Below are positions 9,366 to 18,413 of a stretch of 64,000 nt of DNA, piece by piece; the stretch's first letter is position 1; each line of letters begins with the position of its first letter. The notes below the pieces were generated by a model. The model saw only the letters and a program-made list of their open reading frames with translations, ran no database searches and was not told the origin of the DNA. Source of the DNA: Emticicia aquatilis. Lineage in GTDB: Bacteria > Bacteroidota > Bacteroidia > Cytophagales > Spirosomataceae. The position numbers were made by a program, and so were the translations under genes. The stretch covers positions 62,001 to 126,000 of the forward strand of contig NZ_BMKK01000009.1 of assembly GCF_014644295.1 (NCBI RefSeq), written 5' to 3'.

Positions 9366-11096
9366 TCACTTATTTCTTCGCCAGAAATACCAAACTCCTG
9401 CCAAAAGTCCCAAAGCTAATAAAATCCATTTCAATATTGACCAAATCGCAAAATGTTTTTCTTCGGTAATTGTAATCGTCTGATTAACTTTCTGATTTTT
9501 CAAGACTTGTTTTTCTCCTCCTGTCCAATGCACAATTATTTCGTCGATTTGGGTGGCATTGCCTACGCCAAAATGAGCAAAGGTGGCATTCTGTGAAAGA
9601 TGACTCGACCCTCCCCCATCTATTTCTCTGATTTGGTGTTTCCCATCAACTACAATTTCTACCCTCGAAGCCAAGCCGTGCGACTCAGCATCAACACCTT
9701 TAAGTGCAATTTTTATCCAATTTCCTTTGGCCGAATCATTGCGAAACAAATGGGTAGTTGAAGCAACTGGATAGCCCGTCAAAATCGGTTCTTGATTGAC
9801 AACCAGAATATCTAAATCGCCATCGTTTTCTAAATCAAAAACAATCGAACCTCGACCAATTCCGTAATCGCTTACACCCATCAAACGGCCTTTTTCTTCA
9901 AATCTTCCGTTGATATTCTCCAAATAATAGTCGCCCATCGGTACACAATTTGGGTTCAAATCTCCGTTGGCTACGAATAAATCGAGGTCGCCGTCATGGT
10001 CGAAATCAGCAAAATTTGCCCCCCAACTAATCGTGATAAATCCTAAGCCAACTTCACGGGATTTCTCAACAAATGGCTTTCCTACGCCATTATTGACCAT
10101 AAACTTATTGAAACGAATGTTGGTAATGAAGTAATCCATCCAACCATCGTTATTATAGTCACCCACCGCCGAAGCCATTGAATTTATCTTCAAATCCATT
10201 GCAGTTTCCTTGCTCACATCTCTAAACTCATGCCACGGGTATTCATTCTTAAACAATAAATCGGGCGTGCGTTTGTAACCAAAATCATGGTTTACGAAAA
10301 GGTCTTGGTCGCCATCGTTATCGAAATCAGTGAAAAGTCCACCAAATCCAAAACCTTTGTGGCTCAGTCCATAATCTTTATAAACATTCTTAAACGATTT
10401 CCCTTTTTCGTTGAGTAACAAATATCCTTCCGTAATCTGATTGGCACTTACAATCATGGCGTCGTTGATAGTGCTGAGGTCGCCAGGGTATTCGGTAAAA
10501 TAATTTCCAACATAAAGGTCAGGATAGCCGTCGGCATTGAAATCGCCAAAACTTGCTCCAGTGCTAAAAGAGTTTAGTTTTCCGAGTCCAAATTCGGCCG
10601 TTGCATCACGAAAAGTATTGTTGCCATTATTCAAATACAATAAATTAATGGCTCTTGGAATAATCTTCTTTTGCCCTTTTGAAGTAATGGTAGTGATGTA
10701 TAAATCTACGAATCCATCTCGATTTACATCGGCTGCGGCAGCACCTTGTGTAATAAATTTTTTAGTGTCAATAAGACCAGATTTTTCGTAGATATTTGTA
10801 AATCCCCCTTTTTTGTTATTCAAATACAGCACATCGTCGGCCATGCCACCTGCCAAATAAATATCATCAAAGCCATCATTATTAATATCTAAAACACAAG
10901 CTCCACCACCTAAAAACCCTTCAAAAACCTTAAATTGGTGTTTGATTCCAGCTTGCTCAGTGATGTCTTTGAAAGGTGTTTGAGCGAATGAATAACTACC
11001 ACAAAAGACTAAAATATAAGTTAAAAACCCAATCAAGTTAAGTGATTTGAGTTGAAAACCCGCATTGGCAACGACTATAAATTTAATATTCTTCAT
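9366..11096 (-). CDS. FG-GAP/VCBS repeat protein with ASPIC/UnbV domain and C-terminal membrane anchor (CRTAC1-like)
   Basis: About 576 residues. An N-terminal export signal ends near SYSFAQ. A beta-propeller of FG-GAP repeats follows, with calcium-loop motifs DINNDGFDD, DVNRDGFVD, DFNADGYPD, DFDNDGDQD, DYNNDGWMD, DFDHDGDLD and DLENDGDLD. Near 460-540 is the ASPIC/UnbV segment (RVEIVVDG ... GVGNATQIDEIIVHW). The C-terminus has one membrane helix (WSILKWILLALGLLAGVWYF) and a basic RRNK tail, so the propeller is anchored on the outer face of a membrane. The preferred ATG at 11096-11094 overlaps the stop of the haloperoxidase gene in an ATGA arrangement, implying translational coupling; an ATG at 11105 adds three residues. 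The two probably act together. Function is unknown. Confidence 0.82.
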   Translation of the reverse strand: MKNIKFIVVANAGFQLKSLNLIGFLTYILVFCGSYSFAQTPFKDITEQAGIKHQFKVFEGFLGGGACVLDINNDGFDDIYLAGGMADDVLYLNNKKGGFTNIYEKSGLIDTKKFITQGAAAADVNRDGFVDLYITTITSKGQKKIIPRAINLLYLNNGNNTFRDATAEFGLGKLNSFSTGASFGDFNADGYPDLYVGNYFTEYPGDLSTINDAMIVSANQITEGYLLLNEKGKSFKNVYKDYGLSHKGFGFGGLFTDFDNDGDQDLFVNHDFGYKRTPDLLFKNEYPWHEFRDVSKETAMDLKINSMASAVGDYNNDGWMDYFITNIRFNKFMVNNGVGKPFVEKSREVGLGFITISWGANFADFDHDGDLDLFVANGDLNPNCVPMGDYYLENINGRFEEKGRLMGVSDYGIGRGSIVFDLENDGDLDILVVNQEPILTGYPVASTTHLFRNDSAKGNWIKIALKGVDAESHGLASRVEIVVDGKHQIREIDGGGSSHLSQNATFAHFGVGNATQIDEIIVHWTGGEKQVLKNQKVNQTITITEEKHFAIWSILKWILLALGLLAGVWYFWRRNK

Positions 11097-12433
11097 TTCT
11101 TCCATTTCAATTGAATAATGTTTTCTGCCACAACCTTCCCTTTTTCTAAGCCTGCTTCGTTATCTTGCGGAACGTGAATACCTCCATAGAAACGAGACTT
11201 GGCGGTTTCTTCGGCTACTTGCCAAAAAGACTCAAAATGACGGGCTTTAAAATCTACATTTCGCAGTTCATCACGCTTCCGACCTACGTGGGCATCATCA
11301 GTAAATGAAAATTTTTCTCCATACAAACTACTCAAAATAGTTGCGGTTGAAGCCGCTTGAATAGCATGACCCGACGGAAAAGCTGGAAACGGAGGGTCAG
11401 GCCAAAATGACTCCCAAAATTTATCAATGTACTGAGGAATAAATGTGTTGGGGCGTTCGGTAAAAAACTTATATTTCCACTTCCAACAATTGGTAAAGGC
11501 ATCGGCTACTCCTAAGCCAACTTTGGCGTAGGTTTCGACACACTTCATTAGATTTGGTTTGGCTTTTTTGATTACTAAAGTTGCCAAATAATACGAATGC
11601 CCCGGTGGTGTAAAAGTTTCGTCGGGGTCGTCTCCCCACCAAATAGCAGCTTCTTTCTGAGCTTGGGTAAGGCTTTTTTCTTGATTATAAACTGCTAAAA
11701 ATTGCTTGTAATAAGCCGAGTTGGGTAAAGTATCGTAAGGTATGGGTTTAGGGTCGGGAATTTGATGATTTGAGATTAAGAATGTTCGGTTTTCGCCCCA
11801 ATGTGGTTGAAGCGGATAATGACTAAACGACTGTCCGTAAAGTGGTGGTTTCCACGAACCTAAGTGGTTTGGATAGACCATTTTCTTATCAAAATTTCGT
11901 AAATAGCCACGGTATCCACCATCGGTTTTCGACCATTCAAAAATCACTTTAGCTACTTCTTTTCCAAAACTTACTGACCTTTCTATCAGTGCTTTATCTT
12001 CTTTATTTTTTGTATAGTATTCAAAAATGGTTTTCTCCAGAGAGTCTATTTTTAGCTTATTTTGGTCAGAAGTTTGATTATAAATATTTTTAAGGATTGA
12101 GGCTTGGGCGGCATTTAGAGCGAGTTTCCAATCGTATTTTATGGTTGGGTTGGGCTTTGGCAAACTATCAAGACCATCGAGTTGACCAGTAAGTGACTGA
12201 TACGAAGAATCGGCATATACAAAAGATTCGTACATCGTCAATCCGATATAACCTAAGCATCGAGACGCATAAGTAGGTGAATTTGAAGGAGTGTTTTTGG
12301 TAATAAAAAGGGTCATATCGGCCCATTTAGTTGCTAAGTCTTGCTCATCCAACACAATATCTTTTTTGCAACTAAGGAGCGTACCGATTATAAAAACTAA
12401 GACAATAATAGATTTCGGTAAACTTTTTTTCAT
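11093..12433 (-). CDS. Vanadium-dependent haloperoxidase-like lipoprotein (PAP2 superfamily)
   Basis: 446 residues with lipobox LLSC (Cys22). The C-terminal helical domain carries the complete vanadate/phosphate-binding signature of vanadium haloperoxidases and acid phosphatases: K320-x6-R327-P328, then PSGH at 353-356, then S413-R414-x5-H420. The spacing and long N-terminal helical region match bacterial vanadium-haloperoxidase-family proteins rather than short PAP2 lipid phosphatases. Members oxidise halides with H2O2 or act as phosphatases; the true substrate cannot be told from sequence. It is followed with a 4-base overlap by the membrane-anchored FG-GAP protein and lies downstream of a SusC/SusD pair, separated from susD by a terminator. 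Exported lipoprotein, probably at the outer membrane. Confidence 0.85.
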   Translation of the reverse strand: MKKSLPKSIIVLVFIIGTLLSCKKDIVLDEQDLATKWADMTLFITKNTPSNSPTYASRCLGYIGLTMYESFVYADSSYQSLTGQLDGLDSLPKPNPTIKYDWKLALNAAQASILKNIYNQTSDQNKLKIDSLEKTIFEYYTKNKEDKALIERSVSFGKEVAKVIFEWSKTDGGYRGYLRNFDKKMVYPNHLGSWKPPLYGQSFSHYPLQPHWGENRTFLISNHQIPDPKPIPYDTLPNSAYYKQFLAVYNQEKSLTQAQKEAAIWWGDDPDETFTPPGHSYYLATLVIKKAKPNLMKCVETYAKVGLGVADAFTNCWKWKYKFFTERPNTFIPQYIDKFWESFWPDPPFPAFPSGHAIQAASTATILSSLYGEKFSFTDDAHVGRKRDELRNVDFKARHFESFWQVAEETAKSRFYGGIHVPQDNEAGLEKGKVVAENIIQLKWKK

Positions 12434-12481
12434 AGGAAACTCATTAGGGATTTGAGTCGGTTAGTATTAATGCTGAAAATT

Positions 12482-12505
12482 AAGCAATTCTTTATAAAAT
12501 TGCTT
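12482..12505. promoter_or_regulatory. Dyad upstream of the haloperoxidase gene
   Basis: AAGCAATT and AATTGCTT form an eight-base inverted repeat around an eight-base spacer, between the susD terminator and the haloperoxidase start. It differs from the LacI-type operators in the window. It could be an operator or a leader hairpin. Confidence 0.3.
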
Positions 12506-12510
12506 TAAAA

Positions 12511-12547
12511 TTTAAAAATCTACCCCACAAAGAGGTAGATTTTTAAA
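12511..12547 (-). terminator. Terminator after the left susD gene
   Basis: A 14-pair stem (TTTAAAAATCTACC with its complement) around a nine-base loop, 26 bases past the susD stop, followed on the minus strand by TTTTAAAG. It separates the SusCD unit from the haloperoxidase/FG-GAP unit, which would need read-through or its own promoter. Confidence 0.8.
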
Positions 12548-12572
12548 TTACTGTCGTTTGAATGAATGACGA

Positions 12573-14456
12573 TTATTGTTCGTGACCTGGATTCTGAACT
12601 AATTTCGTATTTCGTTTTACTTCATCACGACTTAAAGCTCGATAATACATTTTGTCAGTCCACTTACGGGTTTCGTTCGATGTATTATCTTCTACGGTAT
12701 AAGTATAATCATACAATGATTTATCGTATTTGTAGATAGCTGGAGCTTTTGCACCTGCTTTAAGTTTAGCATCAACATTGATTGATTTGATACCACGACC
12801 AACAGTAGTTGCAGGAATCATCCAACGACGTGCATCATGATAGCGGTGTTCTTCATATACCAGCTCAATTCGGCGTTCGTTACGTAATCTATCACGCAAT
12901 GCAGTACCTTTATCAGCCACGGCTGGCATACCTGCTCTGAATCTGATTCGGTTAATCCATTTAAGGGCTTCTGCCTCATCGCCAGTTTCGATACAAGCCT
13001 CAGCATAGCTAAGAGCTAATTCTGTATAGCGAATAAATGGCCACGGAATTACTTGTGCTGATGATTGGTTATCTGCTAAAGCTGGATTTGGGTCGATAAA
13101 CTTACGAGTATAGTAGTGCGTACGGCTACCATTCCAGTTTTCAATAGCAGACTCACGAGTGTCGATACCGTTGATTCTTCCACCTTTCCCATCATCATAA
13201 TAACCAGTTTGAATTTGGTTAGCAGGGTCTAAACCCGCCACATCCGATGGTCTTGGTTTCCATGTTGCACCATCATATAACACGGTTGCATAGAAACGTG
13301 GGTCACGGTTATCATAAGGAGCAGTTTTGTGTTCTTTCTTTGACCAATCGAATTTCGAGCCGTCCATCATTTCGTAATCATCCACTAAGTTTTGGATTGG
13401 TGTGTTACCAGCCCAGTTATGATACCCATTCGGGCCGTTATTGATACCATAGTGAATACCACCCAAAGGCCAGTTGTCTTCTTGCGTATAAAGAGCCGTA
13501 TGCGTACGTTGGAAAATCAACTCAACTGCGGCTGATGGGTCGCCAACAGCACTTTGTCCACCAAGAGCAATCGACATATAGTTGTTTCTGCCTTCTTCGG
13601 CCGATACTGGAGCCGATAAAGCCATTTTATAACCAACACCTGCATCTAAAGCAGCTTTGGCAGCAACTTTGGCGGCATTCCATCTTGCAGCACGGTCGCC
13701 TGATGGATAAGCAATCAAATCAAGGTTTGGATAGCTACCCAAAATGCTTGATTTAGCTTTAACGGTTGGCCCATCGTGCAAGTCACTGGCCGCATAAAGT
13801 AATACACGAGCTTTAAGCGACATCGCTGCTAATTTTGATGCTCTACCTGCAATATTTGGCTTTCCATCTAATAATTTCGACGCATTGTCAAGGTCGCTTA
13901 CGATAAATTTCACGCACTCATCGTAGGTATTACGTGGAGCAGAATAGTCTTCATCTAAGCCATAAGCCTTGCTAATCAAAGGTACACCGCCATAAAAACG
14001 AAGTAATTGGTGGTAGTAATAAGCACGCAAGAAATACGCTTCACCCATGAGTTTATCTTTCAAAACCGCATCAGTAAATGTAGCTTTTGGAAGATTTTCA
14101 AGTGCTACGTTTGCTTGTCTGATAGCCAAATACATAGTACTCCATTTGTAAGTATCACTTTCCCAACCTAAGTTATTTGGGCTTTCGGTTCCTTCGGTAA
14201 AAGTATTGATATTACGTCCAGCGTGCGTAAACATCGCCTCATCAGTATAGGCGGCAAGAGCTTGCTCTTCAAAACCGCCATATCCCAAAAACGAGTAAAC
14301 ATTGAAAATGAAGGCCTCTGACAAGGCTCCATCGCCCCAAGTAGCTGCACTTGAGATTTTATCAAGTGGCTTTGTATTTAAAAAATCCTTGTCGCACGAT
14401 AAAGCAAATGCCATTAAGATTGCAAACAGGCTTGCTTTTATTTTAATATTCTTCAT
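12573..14456 (-). CDS. SusD/RagB-family nutrient-binding outer-membrane lipoprotein (left arm)
   Basis: 627 residues. Lipobox ALSC (Cys21) followed by DKDFLNTKPLDKISS, the standard SusD opening. Family landmarks are GEAYFLRAYYYHQLLRFYGGVP, the helical TPR-like scaffold, and the C-terminal segments ALKWINRIRFRAGMP, LRNERRIELVYEEHRYHDARRW and VQNPGHEQ. SusD proteins are lids on SusC transporters that capture ligand at the surface. It is 14 bases downstream of susC. It is clearly paralogous to the right-arm SusD (shared FTHxGRxIxTxTEG and TPIQxLxDDYEMMDGSKFDW), so the island looks like a duplication and inversion. The ligand cannot be predicted. Confidence 0.95.
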   Translation of the reverse strand: MKNIKIKASLFAILMAFALSCDKDFLNTKPLDKISSAATWGDGALSEAFIFNVYSFLGYGGFEEQALAAYTDEAMFTHAGRNINTFTEGTESPNNLGWESDTYKWSTMYLAIRQANVALENLPKATFTDAVLKDKLMGEAYFLRAYYYHQLLRFYGGVPLISKAYGLDEDYSAPRNTYDECVKFIVSDLDNASKLLDGKPNIAGRASKLAAMSLKARVLLYAASDLHDGPTVKAKSSILGSYPNLDLIAYPSGDRAARWNAAKVAAKAALDAGVGYKMALSAPVSAEEGRNNYMSIALGGQSAVGDPSAAVELIFQRTHTALYTQEDNWPLGGIHYGINNGPNGYHNWAGNTPIQNLVDDYEMMDGSKFDWSKKEHKTAPYDNRDPRFYATVLYDGATWKPRPSDVAGLDPANQIQTGYYDDGKGGRINGIDTRESAIENWNGSRTHYYTRKFIDPNPALADNQSSAQVIPWPFIRYTELALSYAEACIETGDEAEALKWINRIRFRAGMPAVADKGTALRDRLRNERRIELVYEEHRYHDARRWMIPATTVGRGIKSINVDAKLKAGAKAPAIYKYDKSLYDYTYTVEDNTSNETRKWTDKMYYRALSRDEVKRNTKLVQNPGHEQ

Positions 14457-14470
14457 ATTTTAATTTAGAT

Positions 14471-17400
14471 TTAGAATGATAAAGTTAAACCTGTGTTGAT
14501 TACACGAGACTGAGGGTAGTAAACACCACTTTGAGCTGTTGCTTCTGGGTCATAAACTTTCATCTTGTCGATTGTAAATAAGTTTAAGCCATTTACATAA
14601 ACTCTCACGGTTCCGAGTTTTACTCTATCTGTCAATTTTGTAGGTAAAGTATAACCTAATTCTAAGTTTTTCAAACGGATATAATCTTTGCTAAATAAAT
14701 AGTAAGTGTTGTTTCCGTAGTTTCCACCTGTATAATAGGTATCACCTCTACTCGCCAAACGAGGGTGTTCGCTGCTCGGATTATCAATTGACCAACGATT
14801 ATCGTAAGAATATTTCAAGAAGTTACCGATGTCACCCGATTCTGTTTGAATACGAATAGCTGCACCCGCTGCACCTTGGAACAAGATATTAAGGTCGAAA
14901 CTTTTGTATCTGAAATCAAGGGTTGCTCCAAAGTTAAATGTAGGCGTATCGTTTTTATCTAATCTAACTCTATCGTCACCCGTAATTTTGCCATCACCGT
15001 TGTAATCAACAAATTTCATATCGCCTGGGATAAGTTTTGATGTTACGGCCGAATAGTCAATTTTGTTAGCGTCAATGGATGCAGCATCCTTAAATACACC
15101 ATCTGATTTATACACTAAATAACCATTGATTGGCTTACCTTCTTGTAATTGATAGCTTGGTGCTCCTGGAATTTCATCCATAAATACCACTCTATTTTTA
15201 GCATAACCACCATTGATGGCCGCTCTGAAAGTAAGGTCTTGGCTCGCTTTTCCGTTATAGCCGATGTTGAACTCAAAACCACGATTATCAACTTTTCCAG
15301 CATTTACGGGAGGCAACAATGAGTTAATACCTGATGATGATGGAGTTGAACCTGTTTTCTGAATCAAGATTTGGTCACGACGGTTATAGAAATATTCTAA
15401 AGTCGCATCAATTTTTCCATTCAAGAAAGTACCATCTAAACCTACGTTATAGTTATTGGCTCTTTCCCAAGTAAAGTTAGGGTTTGCCAACACCGTTTCT
15501 CTCAAAGTCGTAACCACTTGGTTGTTGATTGGATACTGTCCAAAGCCATAAGTTGATAAGAACGCATATTCTTGCAACTGGTTGTTGTAGAATACTTGGT
15601 CGTTACCCATTTGGCCATACGATGCACGGAGTTTTAAGTAGTCGATGCCCGGTACTTTAAAGAAGCTTTCGTTAGTAAGATTCCAACCCACCAATAAACC
15701 TGGAAAGAAACCGAATCTCTTAGCTTCAGGGAAGATGTACGAACCATCGTAACGGTAGATACCTTCGATGAGGTATTTTTCTTTGTAGTTATATTGCAAA
15801 CGGCCGTAGTAACCTAAACGAGCTCTGTTATATGCACTACCACCTGTACTTTGTTGAAGCGAACCACCCGCAAAGATTTGGTCAATTGCTGGCGAGATGT
15901 AGTTTCTACGGAAAGCACTGAAGTTATCGCCTTTGAAAACCTCTTTCGTTACACCAACCAATGCCGATATATTATTATTAGCACCGATTTTTTTGTCGTA
16001 AGTTAAAGCTGCACTCAAGTTGGTATTCAATACTGAGCGATATTCTTGCGTTAGGCGTGGGTCTTTGAAGTTTGAACGAATAGCACCTTCGAGTTTTGGA
16101 GTTACGCCATCTGCTTCAAAAGTCTTTTTGTCCCAATAATACAACGACCACGGCGTTTGCCAAGTTTTAGTTGTTCCGCTTGTTCTATCAATCGCTGCTG
16201 ATAATGATAATTTCAAACCTTCAATCCAAGGGTTAGTGATATTCACCCCACCATTTGCTTGGATATAATCGGTTGGAGATTGCTTATAACCAGTCGCATT
16301 AGTAGTAATTACGTAAGGGTTTTGACCATTTTCAATATCTGGGCCTGGCATTCCGTTTGGCCAAACTTCTGGCTCAGTCGGACGGCCACGCATCAACATT
16401 CTGAAAATTGCACCCGCATCTTCAGTTGGATATTTGCGGTCTTCTCTTCTAACCATAATGCCTAAATTAGTATTGATATACTTATTCACTTTTGCATCAA
16501 GGTTTGTACGGAAGTTATATTGCTGATAGTTGGTTGCTGAGTTTTTGTAGTAAGCATCTTGGTTTACATAACCCAATGAAGCCATATACTTTACGGCCTC
16601 AGTTCCACCTGATAATTGTAAGTTATGACGTGCTTGTGGCGACCAAGTTTTGAAGGCATCGCCAAACCAATCAGTATCTGGATATAACCAAGGGTTATTG
16701 CCTGTTGCGTATCCTTTTACAGCTTCTGGGCTATAATTGGCACTCAATGAGCTAACGCCCGCCGTTGGTGATTTATAAACACCCGTTGTTTTGATTGCTT
16801 GCCAAGCAGCAGACCATTCGCCCGCAGGAATTGATTTGTAAATCGGCAATTCATTCATAATGGCAGCATACTCCGAAGCATTGGCCATTTGAGGAACTCT
16901 CGCTGGTTGCGAAAAACCTTGGTTGAAATCATAAGTGATTGTCGGCTTGCCTGACTTACCACGTTTAGTAGTTACCAAGATTGCACCATTGGCAGCTCTT
17001 GCACCATAGATGGCTGCCGAAGCATCTTTCAATACTGAGATAGACTCAATATCACGCGGGCTTAAACGACCCAAACCACCATCACGGTCAGGAATACCAT
17101 CAATAACTACCAATGGGCTGCTGTTTCCGAGTGTATTTGTACCACGAATTGAGATTTTCGCACCGTCATTACCTGGCTCACCACTTGTTTGGATAACAAC
17201 CAAACCTGGGAGACGACCAGCCAAAGAGTTTGAAATATCAGTTGCTGGCGACTTGATTAATTTTTCGCCTTGTACTTGTACGACGGCACCCGTAACGGTT
17301 ACTTTTTTCTGTGTACCGTAACCTACAACAACTACTTCGCTGAGGGCTTTTGTATCAGTTTCGAGAGCGATGTCAAGCACTGAGCGGCCATTTACGGCAA

Positions 17401-17668
17401 CTTCTTGTGTAACGAAACCAATATACGAAACAACTAATGTAGCGTTTTTTCCTGCCGCAATAGAGTATTCGCCATTAACGTCAGAGATGCTACCAACGTT
17501 TGTTCCCTTCACCAACACGCTTACGCCGGGTAAGCCTTGCCCTTTATCGTCAGCGATTTTACCCTTGACGTTCTGGGCGATGGCATTAGTAAAGATTGTA
17601 AAAATAAACATCAACAACAAGAAATTCACTTTCCTATTGGGATGAATACACCGAGTAGAAATAATCAT
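14471..17668 (-). CDS. SusC/RagA-family TonB-dependent outer-membrane transporter (left arm)
   Basis: 1065 residues. Signal peptide ending near NAIAQ, then a carboxypeptidase-regulatory-like domain (about 34-110; GLPGVSVLVKGT, SYIGF), the SusC-specific VVVGYGTQKK segment and the TonB plug (about 115-230; DISNSLAGRLPGLVV, IRGTNTLGNSSPLVVIDG, SISVLKDASAAIYGARAANG). The rest is a large barrel ending in NTGLTLSF. It imports its ligand using TonB/ExbBD energy together with its SusD. It is the first gene of the left arm and is transcribed away from a 745-base regulatory region containing LacI-type operators. It is strongly similar in segment order to the right-arm SusC. Confidence 0.95.
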   Translation of the reverse strand: MIISTRCIHPNRKVNFLLLMFIFTIFTNAIAQNVKGKIADDKGQGLPGVSVLVKGTNVGSISDVNGEYSIAAGKNATLVVSYIGFVTQEVAVNGRSVLDIALETDTKALSEVVVVGYGTQKKVTVTGAVVQVQGEKLIKSPATDISNSLAGRLPGLVVIQTSGEPGNDGAKISIRGTNTLGNSSPLVVIDGIPDRDGGLGRLSPRDIESISVLKDASAAIYGARAANGAILVTTKRGKSGKPTITYDFNQGFSQPARVPQMANASEYAAIMNELPIYKSIPAGEWSAAWQAIKTTGVYKSPTAGVSSLSANYSPEAVKGYATGNNPWLYPDTDWFGDAFKTWSPQARHNLQLSGGTEAVKYMASLGYVNQDAYYKNSATNYQQYNFRTNLDAKVNKYINTNLGIMVRREDRKYPTEDAGAIFRMLMRGRPTEPEVWPNGMPGPDIENGQNPYVITTNATGYKQSPTDYIQANGGVNITNPWIEGLKLSLSAAIDRTSGTTKTWQTPWSLYYWDKKTFEADGVTPKLEGAIRSNFKDPRLTQEYRSVLNTNLSAALTYDKKIGANNNISALVGVTKEVFKGDNFSAFRRNYISPAIDQIFAGGSLQQSTGGSAYNRARLGYYGRLQYNYKEKYLIEGIYRYDGSYIFPEAKRFGFFPGLLVGWNLTNESFFKVPGIDYLKLRASYGQMGNDQVFYNNQLQEYAFLSTYGFGQYPINNQVVTTLRETVLANPNFTWERANNYNVGLDGTFLNGKIDATLEYFYNRRDQILIQKTGSTPSSSGINSLLPPVNAGKVDNRGFEFNIGYNGKASQDLTFRAAINGGYAKNRVVFMDEIPGAPSYQLQEGKPINGYLVYKSDGVFKDAASIDANKIDYSAVTSKLIPGDMKFVDYNGDGKITGDDRVRLDKNDTPTFNFGATLDFRYKSFDLNILFQGAAGAAIRIQTESGDIGNFLKYSYDNRWSIDNPSSEHPRLASRGDTYYTGGNYGNNTYYLFSKDYIRLKNLELGYTLPTKLTDRVKLGTVRVYVNGLNLFTIDKMKVYDPEATAQSGVYYPQSRVINTGLTLSF

Positions 17669-17924
17669 AATTTTAGTTTTGTAGGTTTAAATTTTGATTT
17701 TAAGGTTAAAACAATACGATTATCGAAGCGAGGAGATTCGATATTGAACAAGCGAGCCATGTTATTGAATTGATTAGGTATGCGTTTTTGTGCGAATTGA
17801 AAATCGCCTTGAACAATGCAGAAGTTTCATAAATATTAGGTTTCTTCAGTGCAAATTGCAATAATCATATAAACTATACAATATAGATTTGTACTATTCA
17901 TATTAAATTAACAAGTGATGTCTT

Positions 17925-17940
17925 GTGCAAACGTTTGAAA
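17925..17940. promoter_or_regulatory. LacI-type operator 1 (left susC side)
   Basis: GTGCAAACGTTTGAAA, an even palindrome centred on CG with one changed base in each outer right half, matching the LacI-family consensus core CAAACGTTTG perfectly. It lies about 260 bases upstream of the left susC start. Confidence 0.75.
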
Positions 17941-17966
17941 GTTGTCATTTAGAGCAACATACCAGC

Positions 17967-17982
17967 GTGCAAAGGTTTGCAC
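17967..17982. promoter_or_regulatory. LacI-type operator 2 (best dyad)
   Basis: GTGCAAAGGTTTGCAC: seven perfectly symmetric pairs, with only the central two bases breaking symmetry. Its centre is 42 bases (four helical turns) from that of operator 1, which would place two repressors on the same DNA face. Confidence 0.8.
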
Positions 17983-18232
17983 AGATTTAAGTTTTTCATT
18001 AATTTTTCCAATATTTAAAGCATCTTCGAACAATCGCTTAAATTTTGAGAATATAGGCAACAATAGATAATTCGTTGAGTATTTTCTTAGGCATTTTTTT
18101 CTTCTTAAAACTCTCTTTAAGAAAGCCCTTAAAAACCAAAATTGACAAGCAACTTTGGCATCCTAATCTCAATTTGATACGCTCTTAAAATTATTAGAAA
18201 AGTATAATATTTTAATCAAATATTGAAATTTT

Positions 18233-18248
18233 GTGCAAACGATTGCAA
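18233..18248. promoter_or_regulatory. LacI-type operator 3 (right susC side)
   Basis: GTGCAAACGATTGCAA, same register as operators 1 and 2 with two asymmetries. It lies 166 bases upstream of the right susC start. Confidence 0.72.
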
Positions 18249-18413
18249 ATCAAAAATTATAAGATTTAGCCCATATTTTTCCAAAAAAACGCATAACTAA
18301 GCCTTTTTTCTTCAATAGTGTTAATTATTTCAATTCTATTATTAAAAAAAATTAATTTAATTTTAATCGAATTTTAATCTTAAACGTCTATTAACCTTTT
18401 AACTAAATCTTCT

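Larger units (their letters stand above)
17669..18413. other. Divergent regulatory region between the two susC genes
   Basis: 745 bases with no gene. It contains three LacI-type dyads (17925-17940, 17967-17982, 18233-18248) and a partial site GTGCAAATTGCA at 17849-17860. Sites lie nearer each start than the centre, as expected for two divergent promoters with separate operators. I could not find a clear TTTG-N19/20-TAnnTTTG promoter for either gene. Confidence 0.7.
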
